Shown: piece after piece, positions 1-7,891 of the stretch
How the letters are laid out: each line of letters starts with the position of its first letter
Numbering within the stretch: position 1 is the stretch's first letter
NCBI RefSeq assembly: GCF_000744945.1
Contig: NZ_JQMX01000001.1
Coordinates: 1,054,001-1,118,000, forward strand
Reading direction: 5' to 3'
Source of the DNA: Carnobacterium maltaromaticum DSM 20342
GTDB taxonomy: Bacteria; Bacillota; Bacilli; Lactobacillales; Carnobacteriaceae
Length of the DNA: 64,000 nucleotides
Position numbers and translations under genes: made by a program
The notes under the pieces: generated by a model
What the model saw: the letters and a program-made list of their open reading frames with translations, nothing else
Database searches by the model: none
What the model was told of the DNA's origin: nothing

Positions 1-257
1 GAAGCCAATTCTCCATATAACAATCGGCCTGTTGTACCAATTAAATTGTGTGGTGGGAATAATTTATTTTCAGGATGATAATTATCTTTGCTATCATGTG
101 CATCAATTGCAAAAACAACAAGATCTCCAGCCTCAATAAATTTTTCTGTTAAAGAAACTAAATCAGATTCAATGTTCTGACCAGCAACTCCTGTTGTTAG
201 TGCCCCATCCGTTGCCACAAAATCATTCGTGTAATCAATCGAAAGTAATGCCTTCAT
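1..257 (-). CDS. Nicotinamidase-like cysteine hydrolase (partial, N-terminal 85 residues)
   Basis: The gene runs off the left edge of the window; only the N-terminus is seen. It begins MKALLSIDYTNDF, where D8 sits at the usual position of the catalytic aspartate of the isochorismatase/nicotinamidase fold. Further on, D52, H54, H61 and H70 match the Asp-x-His...His...His metal-binding pattern of PncA-type nicotinamidases. The catalytic cysteine lies outside the window. The ATG is preceded by a purine-rich stretch. mtnN ends 35 bp upstream, so the two are probably cotranscribed. Family assignment is good; nicotinamide as the substrate is an inference. Confidence 0.75.
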   Translation of the reverse strand, partial: MKALLSIDYTNDFVATDGALTTGVAGQNIESDLVSLTEKFIEAGDLVVFAIDAHDSKDNYHPENKLFPPHNLIGTTGRLLYGELA

Positions 258-292
258 TTAAAACTCCCCCTATCTAAAATAATTTATTCAGA

Positions 293-985
293 TTAAGCTA
301 AACTCGCAACTAGCTCTAAAACCATTTCAGCTGATTTTTTCCCTGCTTCAATGATGAATTCATCAAAACTTACTCCCGCTTCTTCATCCGCAACATCTGA
401 CATCGCACGAATAATCACAAAAGGTACATCAAATTGATAACAAACTTGAGCAATTGCCGCTCCTTCCATTTCAGAAGCTAGTGCATCTGGAAAATTACTT
501 AGAATTACATCGGTTTGAGCCTGACTAGCAATAAATGAATCACTAGTTACAATTAATCCTTTGACTGGTGTTAAACCCGTTTTTTTAGCTGCTGTTATTG
601 TTTTTTCAATTGTACCTCGATTAGCAATGTAACGAGCTGGCATTTGTGGCACTTGTCCAATGCTATATCCAAAAACAGTAGCATCAACGTCATGATAAGC
701 CATTTCTGAGGCAATCACGACATCTCCAACATGCAATCCCGCTCCAATACCACCGGCTGATCCAGTATTTACAATTAAATCAATATCATGTTTCGCTAAT
801 AGTAAAGTTGTTGTTAATGCCGCATTGACTTTACCAATCCCACAACGAACTAAAACAACCTCTACCTCGCCAATCTGTCCCTCAATAAAATCGGCCTTTG
901 CTTCAGTCCATTCTTTTTTGTTGCTCATTTTACTTTTCAGCAATAGAATTTCTTCCTCCATTGCTCCAATAATTCCAATTTTCAT
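293..985 (-). CDS. mtnN: 5'-methylthioadenosine/S-adenosylhomocysteine nucleosidase
   Basis: Cleaves methylthioadenosine and S-adenosylhomocysteine to adenine plus the thioribose or ribosyl-homocysteine product, which clears by-products of SAM use and supplies the LuxS substrate. The 230-residue protein has the usual MtnN length. It starts MKIGIIGAMEEEI, has the glycine-rich NTGSAGGIG segment near residue 75, and carries SEMEGAAIAQV and RAMSDVADEEA, which hold the purine-binding Glu and catalytic Asp of the PNP/UDP phosphorylase family. A GGAG lies about 10 nt before the ATG. It follows nudF and a small membrane-protein gene on the same strand, a common arrangement in enterococci and relatives. 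Confidence 0.96.
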   Translation of the reverse strand: MKIGIIGAMEEEILLLKSKMSNKKEWTEAKADFIEGQIGEVEVVLVRCGIGKVNAALTTTLLLAKHDIDLIVNTGSAGGIGAGLHVGDVVIASEMAYHDVDATVFGYSIGQVPQMPARYIANRGTIEKTITAAKKTGLTPVKGLIVTSDSFIASQAQTDVILSNFPDALASEMEGAAIAQVCYQFDVPFVIIRAMSDVADEEAGVSFDEFIIEAGKKSAEMVLELVASLA

Positions 986-1038
986 GTTCGTTCGACTCCA
1001 TTCAGCTAGTTTATTTCATATGAACTAATCCAATAGGA

Positions 1039-1296
1039 TTAAATTAAAAAGACAATCGCTAAGACAACAGCTAATAAAAGTGTCACAATCACAATTGCTT
1101 TGGTTAAAAAGCGACCTGTTTCACGGCTTTTCTCATTTTCAATCATACGACTTTTCGTGATATGTCCTTCTTTTTCTAACTGTTTTTGATACTCTTTTTC
1201 TACTCTTAAACGTTCTTTATCTCGTTTTTTACGTTCTTTTTCTTCTTGTTCTTTCGCACGTTTAAGTTCCGTACGCGTCATTTCTGGTTTTGACAC
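1039..1296 (-). CDS. Small coiled-coil protein with C-terminal membrane anchor
   Basis: An 85-residue protein of unknown function. Residues about 8-45 are almost entirely charged (Lys/Arg/Glu), predicting a long helix or coiled coil. Residues about 65-85 form one hydrophobic segment ending in FLI, so it looks like a tail-anchored or single-span protein with the charged part in the cytoplasm. The start is GTG, and its first base overlaps the last base of the nudF stop codon (TAGTG), implying translational coupling. ATG codon 6 is an alternative start. The reading frame is open, and such small proteins are common between nudF and mtnN in related bacteria. No function can be assigned. Confidence 0.7.
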   Translation of the reverse strand: MSKPEMTRTELKRAKEQEEKERKKRDKERLRVEKEYQKQLEKEGHITKSRMIENEKSRETGRFLTKAIVIVTLLLAVVLAIVFLI

Positions 1297-1859
1297 TAGT
1301 TATTGGCCCCACTTTCAGCAACACGTCGTAATTTCCACAACAGTAATGCACAAGTTGTTTTAGCATCACACATTTCTTGATTTTCATAGGCTGCCCAAGC
1401 TTCTTCAAAACTTAATTCCACTAATTCTAAAAATTCATCCTCATCTTGTGGCAATGGATTCTCGACTTGGGTTAATCCTTCTGCACGATAAAGATGGATG
1501 ATTTCGTCAGCAAACCCTGGCGCTGTGTAGAAAGACGTTTCATGAGAAAAACTTTGTGCTCGATAGCCTGTTTCTTCTTCCAATTCACGCTTTGCAGCAT
1601 CCATAGGTTCTGTATCTGTCCCATCAATTTTACCGGCAGGAATCTCCATAATGACTTTTTCTAGTGCTTTGCGGTATTGTTTAACAAAAATCATTTTATC
1701 ATCGTTGGTAAAAGCTGCAATTGCGACTGCGCCAGGATGTTTAATAATCTCACGTTTTGCTTCTTTTCCATTGGGTAACAAAACGTCATCTAAAAAAAGA
1801 TCAATAATCGCTCCTTGATAAATATGTTCACGTTTGATTGTTTTTTCTTCAAAATCCAT
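1296..1859 (-). CDS. nudF: ADP-ribose pyrophosphatase (Nudix hydrolase)
   Basis: Hydrolyses ADP-ribose to AMP and ribose-5-phosphate, a housekeeping step in nucleotide-sugar turnover. The 187-residue protein has the usual NudF length. The Nudix core RELEEETGY lies at residues 91-99, preceded by PAGKIDG (residues 74-80), which supplies the glycine of the motif; the spacing between the two is one residue longer than the strict consensus. The C-terminal half has the TAPGFADEIIHLY segment seen in ADP-ribose-specific members. First gene of a minus-strand operon with the small membrane protein, mtnN and probably the nicotinamidase-like gene. Confidence 0.92.
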   Translation of the reverse strand: MDFEEKTIKREHIYQGAIIDLFLDDVLLPNGKEAKREIIKHPGAVAIAAFTNDDKMIFVKQYRKALEKVIMEIPAGKIDGTDTEPMDAAKRELEEETGYRAQSFSHETSFYTAPGFADEIIHLYRAEGLTQVENPLPQDEDEFLELVELSFEEAWAAYENQEMCDAKTTCALLLWKLRRVAESGANN

Positions 1860-1917
1860 TTTATCCCGCCTCTTCTTAAGTTAGTAGTTTTACTAAACAA
1901 TCCAACTTTTTCTATTC

Positions 1918-1946
1918 ATTATCCCATATTTCAAGCAAATTTGCAT
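1918..1946 (-). promoter_or_regulatory. Candidate promoter of the nudF operon
   Basis: On the minus strand ATGCAA (1941-1946) and GATAAT (1918-1923) are 17 bp apart, with TGG just before the -10, giving an extended -10. It lies about 60 bp upstream of nudF. Confidence 0.5.
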
Positions 1947-2100
1947 TAGAAGTTCATCATCTTTCTCCCAATAGTTGTAGAAATAAATCCTTCTTTAGTC
2001 TCATATGAGTTTCGGGCTATTTTATGCTAGAATAAGGGTACAGCAAATGACCCATAAAAAATTGACTACTGTATAAAATTTAACAATTGGAGTGATTAAA

Positions 2101-2811
2101 ATGAACCATTTATTCAAGAATATCTTTGGTATTCTCCGTTATACGTTGACTAGCGTCTTTTGTGTTTTGGCGTTCCTTGTCTTTATCTTGTTTTTCAAGG
2201 TTAGTTTTGGACCGGCTGTTTTAGCCACTTTTATTCTAGGCGGTCTTTTATTTAGTGTTACAGGCCTTAAAAAACAAAGTAAATCTACTGACAAAAAAGC
2301 TACAATTGATGAGTCTCTTCATCGCTTAACAGAAGACAAAGAAACCTTTTATAAAGAAGCAGGCATGTCGAAAGAGGAAACTCAGTTTTTCCGTGAAACA
2401 ATGAATACTGCTAAAAATCAAATTCTAGTTTTAGAACAAAATCTTAAACAAGTCTCAAAACTAAAAGCAATTGAAGCACGTAATAATACGATTCACTTAA
2501 CTCAGGCTCTATTTAAAGATATTACTAATGAACCGCGCCGTTTACATGAAGTGGATAAATTTTTATACGTACATTTGCCTTCTCTAGTTGATTTAACTGG
2601 AAAATACAATGAAATCAACAACCATGAGATTAAAAATAAAACAACTTTCGAAACATTAGAAAAAAGTGCCAGTACTATTGATGAAATGTGTCAGCTGATT
2701 GCTGTTGATTACGCAGCTTTTAAAGCAGATGACTTAGCAGAAATGGATTTAGAGATTGAGCTTGCCAAACAGGCCATTGAACGAGATAATGAAGAACAAG
2801 AAGAACAATGA
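2101..2811 (+). CDS. XpaC-like membrane protein (5-bromo-4-chloroindolyl phosphate hydrolysis family)
   Basis: A 236-residue protein of the XpaC family, which nearly always lies next to telA, as here. Two hydrophobic segments near the N-terminus (about residues 13-30 and 33-50) suggest membrane insertion; the rest is helical and charged and probably cytoplasmic. The start is set at the ATG at 2101 because a GGAG at 2089-2092 has proper spacing to it; the GTG at 2092 overlaps that ribosome-binding site. The family name comes from an indirect phosphatase phenotype in Bacillus; the biochemical role is not established. It is followed 39 bp later by telA with its own ribosome-binding site. Confidence 0.8.
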   Translation: MNHLFKNIFGILRYTLTSVFCVLAFLVFILFFKVSFGPAVLATFILGGLLFSVTGLKKQSKSTDKKATIDESLHRLTEDKETFYKEAGMSKEETQFFRETMNTAKNQILVLEQNLKQVSKLKAIEARNNTIHLTQALFKDITNEPRRLHEVDKFLYVHLPSLVDLTGKYNEINNHEIKNKTTFETLEKSASTIDEMCQLIAVDYAAFKADDLAEMDLEIELAKQAIERDNEEQEEQ

Positions 2812-2850
2812 GTTTCTACTACACAAAAGAACCACTAAGGAGAGAATCGT

Positions 2851-4077
2851 ATGACTGAATTTGATAAAAATATACCAGAATCCAGCGTGAAGGAAGTTAA
2901 TAGCGAGTTAGAAGATTTATTAGCGAATCCTTTTTCTGACGCTACAGCACCGTTGAGTTCTACACCGCAAGCTCCTTTACAAGAAAGCAGTAAAGAAGCT
3001 GTAGCACCAAGATTAGTTGATCGTTTACCCAAAGAGCGTCAAGTCCAAGCTCAGGCTTTAGCAGAACAAATTGATGTTGGAAATGCCCAAGCAATTATGA
3101 GTTACGGGGCTGCTGCGCAACAAAAATTAGGTGAATTTTCGCATAGTATGCTAAACCATGTTCAAAATCAAGATACCGGTGAAATCGGGGATTCTTTAAA
3201 TGATTTAATGTATCGCTTAAACGAAGCAAATCCTGATGAACTACGTGCAGAAGACAACAATGTCTTTAAGAAAATATTTGGTAAAGTAAAACGTTCTGTT
3301 TATGAAATGACGTCTAAGTACCAAAAAATTGGTGCGCAAATTGATAAAATCGCCATAAAACTGGATAAAGAAAAAAGCGGACTATTAAATGATAATATGA
3401 TGCTTGAGCAACTTTATCAAAAAAATAAAGATTATTTCGATGCATTAAATATTTATATTGCTGCTGGCGAATTAAAAATGGAAGAATTACAAACGACTTT
3501 AATTCCGGAAGCTGTAAAAAAAGCTGAAGCTTCTAACGATCAAATGGATGTTCAAATTGTCAATGATTTAAATCAATTTTTAGATCGTTTAGAAAAACGG
3601 ACTCATGATTTACGTCTAGCTAGACAAATGACGATTCAACAAGCTCCGCAAATTCGTTTAATTCAAAATACCAATCAAGCGTTAGCTGAAAAGATTCAAT
3701 CATCAATCAATACAGCCATTCCTCTTTGGAAAAATCAGATTGCGATTGCTTTAACACTTTTACGTCAAAAAGATGCTGTTACTGCTCAACGCCAAGTTTC
3801 TGAAACCACGAATGACTTGTTGAAGAAAAATTCAGCTATGTTGAAAATTTCAGCAATTGAAACAGCTAAAGAAAATGAACGAGGTGTAATTGATATCGAA
3901 ACACTTCAACAAACTCAAAATGATTTAGTTGAAACATTACAAGAAACTTTAAAAATACAACAAGAAGGTCGAATCAAACGTAAAGATGCAGAAAAAGAAC
4001 TTGCTGTTATGGAAACAGATTTACGCGACAAGCTTTTAGCGCTAACAACTGATGATAATAGCGGAAAACGCTACTAA
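2851..4077 (+). CDS. telA: TelA-family toxic anion resistance protein
   Basis: A 408-residue TelA/KlaA-family protein, the usual length. It is largely alpha-helical and lacks a signal peptide or membrane segments. The family is linked with tolerance of tellurite and other stresses, and in Listeria with tolerance of cell-wall-active compounds; its mechanism is unknown. An AAGGAG ribosome-binding site sits 8 nt before the ATG. It forms a two-gene unit with the XpaC-like gene upstream and ends at a strong hairpin terminator. The family call rests on overall sequence character and the XpaC neighbour. Confidence 0.85.
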   Translation: MTEFDKNIPESSVKEVNSELEDLLANPFSDATAPLSSTPQAPLQESSKEAVAPRLVDRLPKERQVQAQALAEQIDVGNAQAIMSYGAAAQQKLGEFSHSMLNHVQNQDTGEIGDSLNDLMYRLNEANPDELRAEDNNVFKKIFGKVKRSVYEMTSKYQKIGAQIDKIAIKLDKEKSGLLNDNMMLEQLYQKNKDYFDALNIYIAAGELKMEELQTTLIPEAVKKAEASNDQMDVQIVNDLNQFLDRLEKRTHDLRLARQMTIQQAPQIRLIQNTNQALAEKIQSSINTAIPLWKNQIAIALTLLRQKDAVTAQRQVSETTNDLLKKNSAMLKISAIETAKENERGVIDIETLQQTQNDLVETLQETLKIQQEGRIKRKDAEKELAVMETDLRDKLLALTTDDNSGKRY

Positions 4078-4086
4078 AAAATAAGG

Positions 4087-4124
4087 AAGAACCTAGGATT
4101 TTTAATTCTCCTAGGTTCTTTTAT
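4087..4124 (+). terminator. Rho-independent terminator of xpaC-telA
   Basis: Perfect 12-bp stem AAGAACCTAGGA (4087-4098) with TCCTAGGTTCTT (4109-4120), 10-nt loop, followed by a T-rich tract. Confidence 0.92.
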
Positions 4125-4191
4125 TTGAATAAAAATTTAAAAAAATACTCACTCTACATTTTTTAATATAACAATTTATAAGTCATATCTT

Positions 4192-4220
4192 TTGATTTGC
4201 AACTAAATGTTGTTTATAAT
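4192..4220 (+). promoter_or_regulatory. SigA-type promoter of the GlsB-like gene
   Basis: TTGATT (4192-4197) and TATAAT (4215-4220) are separated by exactly 17 bp. They lie 30 bp upstream of the start codon at 4251. Confidence 0.8.
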
Positions 4221-4250
4221 AAATAGTGTAAAGAAATGGAGGAAGATAAT

Positions 4251-4505
4251 ATGTTAGGTTTTATTTGGTCATTAATCGTAGGTGGCGTTTTAGGCGCAAT
4301 CGGTGGGATGATTCTTGGAAAAGACGTTCCTGGTGGAATGATTGGCAATATTATCGTTGGTTTCCTAGGCTCTTGGATTGGATCTAGTTTATTCGGTACT
4401 TGGGGTCCTGTAATAGGTGGTTTTGCTATTTTACCAGCTCTGATTGGTGCAATCATTCTGATTTTCATCTACTCTCTTATTGTTGGAAACCGCAATAAAA
4501 GATAG
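4251..4505 (+). CDS. GlsB/YeaQ/YmgE-family stress response membrane protein
   Basis: An 84-residue, glycine-rich, very hydrophobic protein of the transglycosylase-associated (YeaQ/YmgE/GlsB) family, with three predicted membrane segments separated by GKDVPGG and a TWGPVIGG turn. In enterococci the relatives are anchors for Gls24-type stress proteins, but no gls24 gene is seen here. The ATG at 4251 is chosen because GGAGGA stands 7 nt upstream; the in-frame ATG at 4236 overlaps that ribosome-binding site. Single-gene unit with its own promoter and terminator. Confidence 0.88.
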   Translation: MLGFIWSLIVGGVLGAIGGMILGKDVPGGMIGNIIVGFLGSWIGSSLFGTWGPVIGGFAILPALIGAIILIFIYSLIVGNRNKR

Positions 4506-4514
4506 TCAATAATT

Positions 4515-4545
4515 AGGCTGAGATTAATAGTCTCAGCCTTTTTTA
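4515..4545 (+). terminator. Rho-independent terminator
   Basis: Stem AGGCTGAGA (4515-4523) with TCTCAGCCT (4531-4539), 7-nt loop, then a run of T. Confidence 0.9.
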
Positions 4546-4624
4546 TTTGCTTAAAAACTTTCTTCTCACTTTCACCTTTGTTATACTTATTAAGATAGCA
4601 CGACTAAAGAAAGAAGGAATTTCA

Positions 4625-5071
4625 ATGGCCATCGAACAATACAAACTTCAATTAAACACCCCTCTCATGACAGTCTGGGATTTTATTTCAATTCCAGAAA
4701 ACTGGTTACCCTTATTACCAGATTTCATCCGTCTTAACCAACTAAGTCTAACAACTTATCACGTCTTTCTTTATCTTAAGCTAGGACCTATTGATCGCGA
4801 AGTTCAACTTGAATTTAATATCCAACTAAATAAACAAACTCATTCTGTTGATTTTACTTTTCATTCAACAACTGGAAAAGTAACAGGATATGGTTTTTTA
4901 AAAGCCGATGCACCAACAACAACGACAACAAATTTGACCTTAGCTATTGAAGTCAAATTAAGCGGTAAAACAGGTCTACTTTTTAAACCTGCCTTAACTT
5001 CCTTAAAAACCTCTTGGAGCCAAGAAACCTTAAACAAACTTGCTCTTCTTTTAAATGAATCAGAAAACTAA
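4625..5071 (+). CDS. SRPBCC (CoxG-like) lipid/ligand-binding family protein
   Basis: A 148-residue protein resembling the SRPBCC/START-like fold. It begins with the pattern typical of the family (MAIEQYKLQLNTPLMTVWDF, then IPENW and LPDF) and has an alternating beta-strand region before a C-terminal helix. These proteins bind hydrophobic ligands, but the ligand here cannot be predicted. The start at 4625 follows AAGAAGGAA at ribosome-binding distance; the upstream in-frame extension is low-complexity and probably untranslated. Function unknown. Confidence 0.72.
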   Translation: MAIEQYKLQLNTPLMTVWDFISIPENWLPLLPDFIRLNQLSLTTYHVFLYLKLGPIDREVQLEFNIQLNKQTHSVDFTFHSTTGKVTGYGFLKADAPTTTTTNLTLAIEVKLSGKTGLLFKPALTSLKTSWSQETLNKLALLLNESEN

Positions 5072-5086
5072 AAATAATTCTTGCTA

Positions 5087-5130
5087 TGTAATGCATTACA
5101 TCTGCTATACTAAAATTGTAAACGTTTTAA
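5087..5130 (+). promoter_or_regulatory. Palindrome, extended -10 promoter and cre-like site
   Basis: A perfect 14-bp palindrome TGTAATGCATTACA (5087-5100) sits where the -35 would be for the extended -10 TGCTATACT (5103-5111). TGTAAACGTTTTAA (5117-5130) matches the CcpA site consensus TGWAANCGNTNWCA at all but one position and would overlap the transcription start. The layout suggests catabolite repression plus a second regulator acting on the sugar-phosphate enzyme gene at 5159. Confidence 0.6.
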
Positions 5131-5158
5131 TACAAATCAGAAAATTGGAGGTTTTTTT

Positions 5159-5869
5159 ATGAAAATAATTATTGAAGAAAACTATGAACAATTAAGTCAA
5201 ACCACTGCTCAAATTTTATTAGGTCATATGCACCAAGACAAACGGGTTAATGTTTCAGTGACTGCTGGAAATAGCCCAAAACGTTTTTATGAAATCATCA
5301 CCCCACTAGTAAAAAATAAAACACATTTAGCAAATGTTCACTACTATAGTTTTGATGAAGTTCCATTTAAAGGTGAAGCTGTCGGTATGACTGAAGGCTT
5401 GTTACGAGCTGAATATTTTGGACCTGCAGAAATCGCTGAAAGCAACATTCATTTATTATCACCCGATAACTACCAAAAGTTCGATGCTGAAATTGCCAAT
5501 GCTGGTGGACTTGATGTGATGCTCATCGGAATTGGTGGGGATGGTCATTTTTGTGCCAACATGCCAGATTCAACTCGCTTCGATGCTATGACTCATAAAG
5601 TTGATATTTTACCAGAATATCCTTGGTATGACGGCCTTAAAGCAGATGCTGGTGACAAAATGCCAGATGCTTTTTATACAATGGGAGCAGCTAGTATTAT
5701 GAAAGTGAAGCATTTAGTTCTGATTGCCAATGGAAAACATAAAGCCGACATTCTAAAAAAAGCCTTAGAAGGACCTGTTGACCCAAATATTCCGTCTTCC
5801 ATTTTAAAATTACATCCTAATTTAACCGTTATTTTAGATCAAGAAGCCGCTTCTGCGCTTGACAAATAA
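5159..5869 (+). CDS. Glucosamine-6-phosphate isomerase / 6-phosphogluconolactonase family protein
   Basis: A 236-residue NagB/6PGL-fold enzyme. TAGNSPKRFYE (near residue 35) is the phosphate-binding loop, YYSFDEVP the conserved acidic strand, and LIGIGGDGHFCANMP the counterpart of the NagB segment LGIGxDGHIxFN. The departures from the NagB consensus in that last motif place it in a NagB-like subgroup rather than among canonical glucosamine-6-phosphate deaminases, so the substrate may be another amino-sugar or sugar phosphate. It stands alone with its own regulated promoter and an AT-rich GGAGG leader. Confidence 0.82.
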   Translation: MKIIIEENYEQLSQTTAQILLGHMHQDKRVNVSVTAGNSPKRFYEIITPLVKNKTHLANVHYYSFDEVPFKGEAVGMTEGLLRAEYFGPAEIAESNIHLLSPDNYQKFDAEIANAGGLDVMLIGIGGDGHFCANMPDSTRFDAMTHKVDILPEYPWYDGLKADAGDKMPDAFYTMGAASIMKVKHLVLIANGKHKADILKKALEGPVDPNIPSSILKLHPNLTVILDQEAASALDK

Positions 5870-5920
5870 AAAGCTCGTTGAGCCCGTTCAGCTACGATAA
5901 GAGCTAGCCTATAAACAAAA

Positions 5921-5949
5921 AACGACTGGTGAGTTACACACCAGCCGTT
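5921..5949. terminator. Bidirectional terminator
   Basis: Hairpin AACGACTGGTGA/ACACCAGCCGTT with one mismatch, A-rich before and T-rich after, between two convergent genes. Confidence 0.85.
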
Positions 5950-5952
5950 TTT

Positions 5953-6891
5953 TTAATTTGATATATACTTCCCAACAAAGTCTTGAATTTTTTGACTATA
6001 TTCGACTTTATTTTTTTCATAGGCTTTAGCATGTTCAGAATTGGGCGCAATATATAACTCTTTTTCTGAAGCATTTGCTTCGTAAACTTTATAAACCATT
6101 TCAGTTGGCACAAAAGAATCTTGATCCCCATGAATAAAGAGCATTGGCACTTTATTTTTCTTGACTTGTTCTACAGCACTAGCCTCTTCAAAACTATAAC
6201 CAGCACGGATCTTCGTAACCACACTTGTAATTGGGACTAAAGGAAAACTTGGTAAATTATATAGCTCTTTTAATTGAACATTTAATTCATCGGTAACAGA
6301 ACTATACCCACAGTCCTCAACAATGACTTTAACATTCTTAGGTAGCTTTTCTCCACTTGTCATCATAACAGTTGCAGCACCCATACTAACGCCATGCAAA
6401 GCAATTTCAGTATCAGACCCAACTTTATCAATCATCAATTGAATCCATTGTTGGTAATCTTTACGCTCTGGCCAACCAAAACCAATATAATTGCCTTCGC
6501 TTGAGCCGTGACCGCGTGCATCTGGAGCTAAAATATTAAAGCCCATATCATGATACAATTTAGCATACGGTGCCATCTCTTCCAAATTCCCACTGTATCC
6601 ATGAGCTAAGATCACAACCTTATTACTTGGCTTTTCAGCAGCAATGTAGATGCTCGACAGGACTAAATCATCATTTGAGGTTAACTTAATTTCTTCACGG
6701 TCTGCCTCCGTGTACCATTTTTTTTCAGCTGCCCAAGGATCTTTTTTATCAACTTTTTTGTCGTTACTTTCTAAAAAATCTTTCTTATTAATAGCTACAG
6801 CAACGTCATAGAAATATAAACCAGCCCCAGCTAAACCTAAAACGGTAATAGTAGCTAAGCTTGATAATCCAATAATAATTTTTTTCTTCAT
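5953..6891 (-). CDS. Membrane-anchored alpha/beta hydrolase
   Basis: A 312-residue serine hydrolase of the alpha/beta fold. Residues about 5-27 are hydrophobic after MKKK, a signal anchor without a clear cleavage site, so the catalytic domain should be outside the membrane. The nucleophile elbow is GVSMGA (S169), the oxyanion segment HGYSGN (98-102), the acid is likely D258 in HGDQDS and the histidine H287 in SEHAKA. Proteins of this kind are usually esterases or carboxylic-ester hydrolases; the substrate is unknown. Monocistronic, converging with the preceding gene. Confidence 0.88.
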   Translation of the reverse strand: MKKKIIIGLSSLATITVLGLAGAGLYFYDVAVAINKKDFLESNDKKVDKKDPWAAEKKWYTEADREEIKLTSNDDLVLSSIYIAAEKPSNKVVILAHGYSGNLEEMAPYAKLYHDMGFNILAPDARGHGSSEGNYIGFGWPERKDYQQWIQLMIDKVGSDTEIALHGVSMGAATVMMTSGEKLPKNVKVIVEDCGYSSVTDELNVQLKELYNLPSFPLVPITSVVTKIRAGYSFEEASAVEQVKKNKVPMLFIHGDQDSFVPTEMVYKVYEANASEKELYIAPNSEHAKAYEKNKVEYSQKIQDFVGKYISN

Positions 6892-7064
6892 CGTCTAACT
6901 TGTACCTCCTACTTAAAAATATGCCTATTTTTTTTATTTAAAGAACTAAAATTCATATCTAGCGTAACGCTAGTCTTTATCAGTTTATATAAGATTTTGA
7001 CTATTGGCAAGCAAATTAAAGCTTTTAGAAAAATTTAATCTGCTTTTGTAGAATTTTAGTCAAA

Positions 7065-7115
7065 AAAGCTTTTGAACATGGTACTCGTTTAGAGTACGCC
7101 ATATTCAAAAGCTTT
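7065..7115 (-). terminator. Terminator downstream of alsD
   Basis: A long hairpin pairs AAAGCTTTTGAACATGG with CCATATTCAAAAGCTTT, extended by TACTC/GAGTA. It is followed on the minus strand by a T run and serves the als operon. Confidence 0.85.
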
Positions 7116-7137
7116 AATATTCTATTTAGTTGAAAAA

Positions 7138-7854
7138 TCAGCTTTCAGCAAGCTCAATTTCTTTATGAAGATTGGAATCATCAAATTCAGTTTCCATAAA
7201 AGTTGCATCATGAATTTGAAAGTGTTGCTCTAACGTCTCAATCGTTTCAATTTCAACTTGACCTCTTTCGATAACAAAATCTAAAACATGGCCACCAAAT
7301 GTTTTTTGGTCATTGATAAAATGTAAATGAAAACCTGCTGCTGCAGCTCCTTGAAAAAGTGCTGGTGTATAAAAGCCAATAATGGTTCCGTCCATTTCTG
7401 TTTCTTGGTACTCAGGTTGATTTTTAGATACATCAATTAGTCGCGGATAAGGCTTATTTTGTTTTGGTACATTTCGGACATGAATCTGTTTAAAATGCCC
7501 TTTTATTTTAACAGCCGAAAACGAATTAAGACTACTTAGTTCAAACTCAATCAATTCTTTAACTTGACTGGCAGTCATTGTTTTATTTATTTCATAATCC
7601 CTTTCAGCATCAAAATACGTAACAGCCGCATAAGGTACTTTTTCAAGACCGCTTAATTTTTTAAAGGAGCCATCAGATTTCGCTTGGTAAGCTTCTCCAT
7701 CAATAATAATTAATTCCCCATCTAAAGCATCCATTGTGCCGATTCCGGTATTTCCATGCTCTAGAAGCTCACGAATGGTTAAGGTTCCATCGTACAAGCC
7801 TGCCATCAAAGCTCCTAGAGTTCCCTGTTGAAATAACGTTTTATTTTCTGACAT
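7138..7854 (-). CDS. alsD: Alpha-acetolactate decarboxylase
   Basis: Converts alpha-acetolactate to acetoin with release of CO2, the second step of the butanediol/acetoin branch from pyruvate. The 238-residue protein has the family's size. The zinc ligands are visible as HLHFIND and GGHVLDF, and GTMDALDGELIIIDG is the characteristic N-terminal motif. The start at 7854 (MSENKTLFQQ) follows AGGAAG at proper spacing; a longer in-frame extension would run into alsS and is rejected. It lies 37 bp after alsS on the same strand, so pyruvate is taken to acetoin by adjacent gene products. Confidence 0.96.
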   Translation of the reverse strand: MSENKTLFQQGTLGALMAGLYDGTLTIRELLEHGNTGIGTMDALDGELIIIDGEAYQAKSDGSFKKLSGLEKVPYAAVTYFDAERDYEINKTMTASQVKELIEFELSSLNSFSAVKIKGHFKQIHVRNVPKQNKPYPRLIDVSKNQPEYQETEMDGTIIGFYTPALFQGAAAAGFHLHFINDQKTFGGHVLDFVIERGQVEIETIETLEQHFQIHDATFMETEFDDSNLHKEIELAES

Positions 7855-7891
7855 TTTTTCGTCTTCCTTTCCTATTTCGATACCCATAAGA

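Noticed and set aside
6959..6973. CTAGCG-TAA-CGCTAG inverted repeat upstream of the alpha/beta hydrolase as an operator
   Set aside because: The symmetry is clear but it is a single short site with no matching copy seen elsewhere and no nearby regulator, so a function could not be supported.
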